From the NCBI GenBank assembly GCA_947488605.1, contig CANKZJ010000001.1:1019603-1083602 (forward strand): 64,000 bases of DNA. Reading direction: 5' to 3'. The position numbers and the translations under genes were made by a program. Origin of the DNA: an uncultured Paracoccaceae bacterium (GTDB lineage: Bacteria > Pseudomonadota > Alphaproteobacteria > Rhodobacterales > Rhodobacteraceae). Below the pieces are notes generated by a model. The model saw only the letters and a program-made list of their open reading frames with translations, did not search any database and was not told where the DNA came from. The first letter of the stretch is position 1. Each line of letters begins with the position of its first letter. Positions 60,913-64,000 of this stretch are shown one piece after another.

Positions 60913-60958
60913 CGATTTCCGATTCTTAACCTACTCGTAGGTATGAAATCGGAAATCG
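60913..60958. promoter_or_regulatory. 46-bp imperfect palindrome upstream of the 60968/61656 gene pair
   Basis: CGATTTCCGATTCTTAACCTAC-tc-GTAGGTATGAAATCGGAAATCG, 18/22 arm matches. Confidence 0.6.
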
Positions 60959-60967
60959 GAGAGCGTA

Positions 60968-61654
60968 ATGCCTGATCAACAAGAAGTGCCAGAGACCGCA
61001 ATTATCCGCGGCTGCACGGTATACGCCACACCAGTCGCGAGACGTGAGAAGCTGAAATCTTTAGGTATACCTGAGCAACTTCTTATTGATGCAGTGCAGT
61101 ATGGCGTCGCCGAGAAGTTGACCCAGGTGGTTTACGATCCAGCTACGTCCGGTGGTATAGACCTTTACCGATACACCACGAGAGAAGTTCGTCGCGGACT
61201 TCACGAACTTGGGTGGGAACTGAGCGACAGCAACAATATCGCGCTAGTGCGAAACCCTATAAACGACACGACTGTTATCGTGTGCAGTGGGGATCAGCAA
61301 ACGGGTCAATTGATCGGTGATCTGCCGAAGACAAAACGCTCGAAGGGTGAGGTGTTCTTGGAAGTTACCGAAGTTCAATCCGTTGATCTATTCGGAAATG
61401 AGGAAGTCACCACACGGCTTGTTGCTGTACCAGACAAAGAGGTCTGGCTGCTGCTTCACTACCACTTGGATTGCAAAGACGGACAAACTCTACGTGCGGA
61501 ATTGTCTCGACCATTAGAGGCTGAGGACGGGATAATCACGAAATGGAGTGAGAGGATTATCTTGCACATACCACTTCCTGATGCGATGCCGGACGACGAT
61601 TCTGGCACCGACACCGGGCCTGTTGTCATTCCAAATGTGAAGATTAGGATTTGA
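60968..61654 (+). CDS. Hypothetical protein, partner of XRE-ImmA/IrrE
   Basis: 228 aa ORF ending 1 bp before the next start. Confidence 0.65.
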   Translation: MPDQQEVPETAIIRGCTVYATPVARREKLKSLGIPEQLLIDAVQYGVAEKLTQVVYDPATSGGIDLYRYTTREVRRGLHELGWELSDSNNIALVRNPINDTTVIVCSGDQQTGQLIGDLPKTKRSKGEVFLEVTEVQSVDLFGNEEVTTRLVAVPDKEVWLLLHYHLDCKDGQTLRAELSRPLEAEDGIITKWSERIILHIPLPDAMPDDDSGTDTGPVVIPNVKIRI

Positions 61655-61655
61655 A

Positions 61656-62729
61656 ATGAATGGAAGTAGGTTGTCCGTTGCTAGAAAGCGGAAGGGCTTA
61701 ACAAGGCCACAGCTTGCTGAGAAACTCGGGGTAACTTCACGCACCATTAATGGTTGGGAAACCGGTGCAGAAGTGCCTGAAGAGCGGATTGATTCGTTGG
61801 TCAGGGAGTTGGGGTTTTCGCGTGGTTTCCTTGGACTAGCCGACCCGGCAAGTGTCTCCACCAATGCTGTTAGCTTCCGCTCCCTTAGCAGGAAATCCGC
61901 AACCCAGCGTGACGCTGCGTTGGCGATGTGTGACATGGCAGTCGATTTGTCTGAGTGGATTGATCCTCGGTTTGGGCGCAATGATGTCGCGATAGCCGAT
62001 CTGTCAGAGGAAGCGCCCGATTTTGCCGCCGATCTATTGCGGAGAGATTGGGGCCTCGGGCATGCGCCACTCTCCAATTTGATCCATCTACTTGAAGCAA
62101 AGGGCGTCAGGCTATTTGGGCTTCCTGACAACTGTCGTGAGATTGATGCATGCTCTTTTTGGCTCGATGACATCCCGTACGTGCTTGTGGATACAACGCG
62201 ATCAGCAGAACGCATACGCTTCAATCTGGCCCACGAACTCGGGCATTTGGTTCTTCATCGTCACGGTGCACCAGTTGGGCAGACCGCCGAAAAGGAAGCA
62301 AACTTATTTGCGTCGAATTTCCTGATGACAACTTCAAGCCTTCACCAGCACCTGCCAAGACAAATGTCAGTAGGGGCCTTGGTTAAGTTGAAGAGAAAAT
62401 GGGGCGTTTCGGCCATGGCGCTGGCCTACCGATTGAATAAGATTGGACGGCTTAGTGATTGGCATTACAAGACGATGATTATCGAGATGCGGAGACGGAA
62501 GTACCACGAGGTTGAGCCGGAACCCATTCCACACGAACAGTCCTATGTTCTGGATGTCGTGTTGCGCACCTTGGTCTCACGGGATATTTCACTCCGCTCG
62601 ATAGCCGACGATACCAACCTGCCGCTGTCAGAGATCGTCGGATTGATGCAAGGCTTGGCGACTTTGGCAATCTCTGAACATGACATGGCCACCCCCACTG
62701 AAAGAAGGGCTGAGCTACGATTAGTGTGA
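61656..62729 (+). CDS. XRE HTH / ImmA-IrrE family metallopeptidase fusion
   Basis: HTH LARKRKGLTRPQLAEKLGVTSRTINGWETG; HEXXH NLAHELGHLVLHRHG. Confidence 0.9.
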   Translation: MNGSRLSVARKRKGLTRPQLAEKLGVTSRTINGWETGAEVPEERIDSLVRELGFSRGFLGLADPASVSTNAVSFRSLSRKSATQRDAALAMCDMAVDLSEWIDPRFGRNDVAIADLSEEAPDFAADLLRRDWGLGHAPLSNLIHLLEAKGVRLFGLPDNCREIDACSFWLDDIPYVLVDTTRSAERIRFNLAHELGHLVLHRHGAPVGQTAEKEANLFASNFLMTTSSLHQHLPRQMSVGALVKLKRKWGVSAMALAYRLNKIGRLSDWHYKTMIIEMRRRKYHEVEPEPIPHEQSYVLDVVLRTLVSRDISLRSIADDTNLPLSEIVGLMQGLATLAISEHDMATPTERRAELRLV

Positions 62730-62800
62730 AACGTGGTAGCAACCCAATTTCAATCTACCGGCATGACGGATAGGACAAACAGCAACAAGAATCAGCAGCT

Positions 62801-63007
62801 GTGTCTTTAGACTTTATGGCTAAATTTTCGGAGCAGCCTCTGCTTGGGTCCGATCAAACCAAAGAACTTAGGCGACGGCATCGAGACGCTACCGAGACTA
62901 GGCAAACTCTTTTGTATGGAGACCGGAGAGAAGAGGTATTGGGGTCAATCCCAACGTCGCCACTGTCCGTCGTCAGAGTTTTTGGAACCAAGAGCGGCGT
63001 AGACTAA
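62801..63007 (+). pseudogene. ORF possibly truncated by the IS insertion
   Basis: 68 codons (GTG start) running into the IS left-end region; low support. Confidence 0.25.
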
Positions 63008-63037
63008 GAGAGAGTTTGGCTCATCTGTTTGGTTTGA

Positions 63038-64000
63038 TTATGCGGCGTGTTTGCGGTGATGCAAGCGTCGCGCTTCGAGTGTCTTTCGTTTGATCCTTTC
63101 GCGTTGTTGCAGAATGGCTTTGTCACGCCCAAAGTAGACGTCAGCTGGTGTGACGTTGTTGATACTCTCGTGATAGCGCTGGTGATTGTAGTGGTCGACG
63201 AAGGCTGCGATCTGGGCTTCAAGATCACCGGGCAGGAAGTAGTTTTCTAGCAAGATGCGGTTCTTGAGTGTTTGGTGCCAGCGTTCGATCTTGCCTTGGG
63301 TTTGCGGGCGATACGGCGCACCGCGCGAGTGCTTCATGCCTTTGTCGTGCAGCCATTCCGCCAGGTCCCCAGAGACATAGCTTGAACCGTTGTCACTGAG
63401 CAGGCGCGGCTTGTGAACGACATGCACCTGATCACAGCCAGACGCCTGCAATGCGAGGTCCAGCGTATCCGTCACGTCCGCCGCGCGCATGTTTGTGCAG
63501 AGTTTCCAGGAGACGATGTAGCGGCTGTAGTCGTCGAGAACCGTGCTGAGGTAAAACCAGCCCCATCCCATCACCTTGATATAGGTGAAGTCAGTTTGCC
63601 AAAGCTGGTTGATGGCCGTCGTCTTGTGCTGGAACTCATTCGCTGCCTTGAGCACAATGAAGGCGGGACTGGTGATCAGATCATGGGCCTTCAGCACACG
63701 GTACACCGTAGATTCCGAGACAAAGTAGCGTTTCTGATCCGTGAACGTCACTGCCAATTCGCGCGGCGACAGCTCTGTTTCCTGCAAGGCGAGGTCGACA
63801 ACCTTGCGCTTCACCTCGTCAGGAACACGATTCCAGACGTGCTTCGGCTTGGGAGATAGATCCTGCAATCCAGCCTCACCGCGTTGCAGATAACGATCAT
63901 ACCAACGGTAGAATGTCGTCCGTGGGATACCCAGTTTGGCCAATGTCCGACGCGCCGACAGATGGCTTTCCTCGACCAGCCGGATGATCTCAAGCTTCTC
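63038..64000 (-). mobile_element. IS3/IS481-type transposase, 5' end beyond window edge
   Basis: DDE rve core QTDFTYIKVMGWGWFYLSTVLDDYSRYIVSW, LLSDNGSSYVSG, GKIERWHQTLKNRILLE; upstream frame EKLEIIRLVEESHLSARRTLAKLG open to the edge. Confidence 0.88.

Overview
Alphaproteobacterial chromosome segment, Rhodobacterales-like by gene content and order. It has two parts. (1) About 1-44,570 is a mostly ordinary core. It contains a galactoside utilisation cluster that reads as a De Ley-Doudoroff route, cydAB, a tRNA-Met(CAU), hemC/hemE/hemF, clpS, a D-Ala-D-Ala carboxypeptidase, a fosX-like gene, yejABEF, a membrane cytochrome c, pheA, nudC, the small SRP RNA, rsgA, dnaX-ybaB-recR, a TrcR/DUF1013 regulator, RNase T2 and gabD. 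(2) About 44,570-64,000 is an accessory region. Its most striking content is a tightly overlapping minus-strand operon (about 44,746-52,405): XRE regulator, MmeI-family DNA methyltransferase whose N-terminal nuclease motif looks degenerate, a Zn-ribbon protein, a small ORF, a PD-(D/E)XK-like ORF, an SF2 helicase and a GIY-YIG nuclease. It looks like a restriction/defence system that I cannot match to a named type. The same region also has a candidate HUH Rep-like protein with a ribbon-helix-helix ORF missed by the ORF track, a Zn-finger/DPPY methyltransferase fusion, a MarR/GNAT module with clear palindromic operators, a serine resolvase with a res-like site, an XRE-ImmA/IrrE two-gene module behind a 46-bp palindrome, and an IS3/IS481-type transposase cut by the window edge. 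All family calls were made by eye from motifs and remembered homologs; no searches were run.
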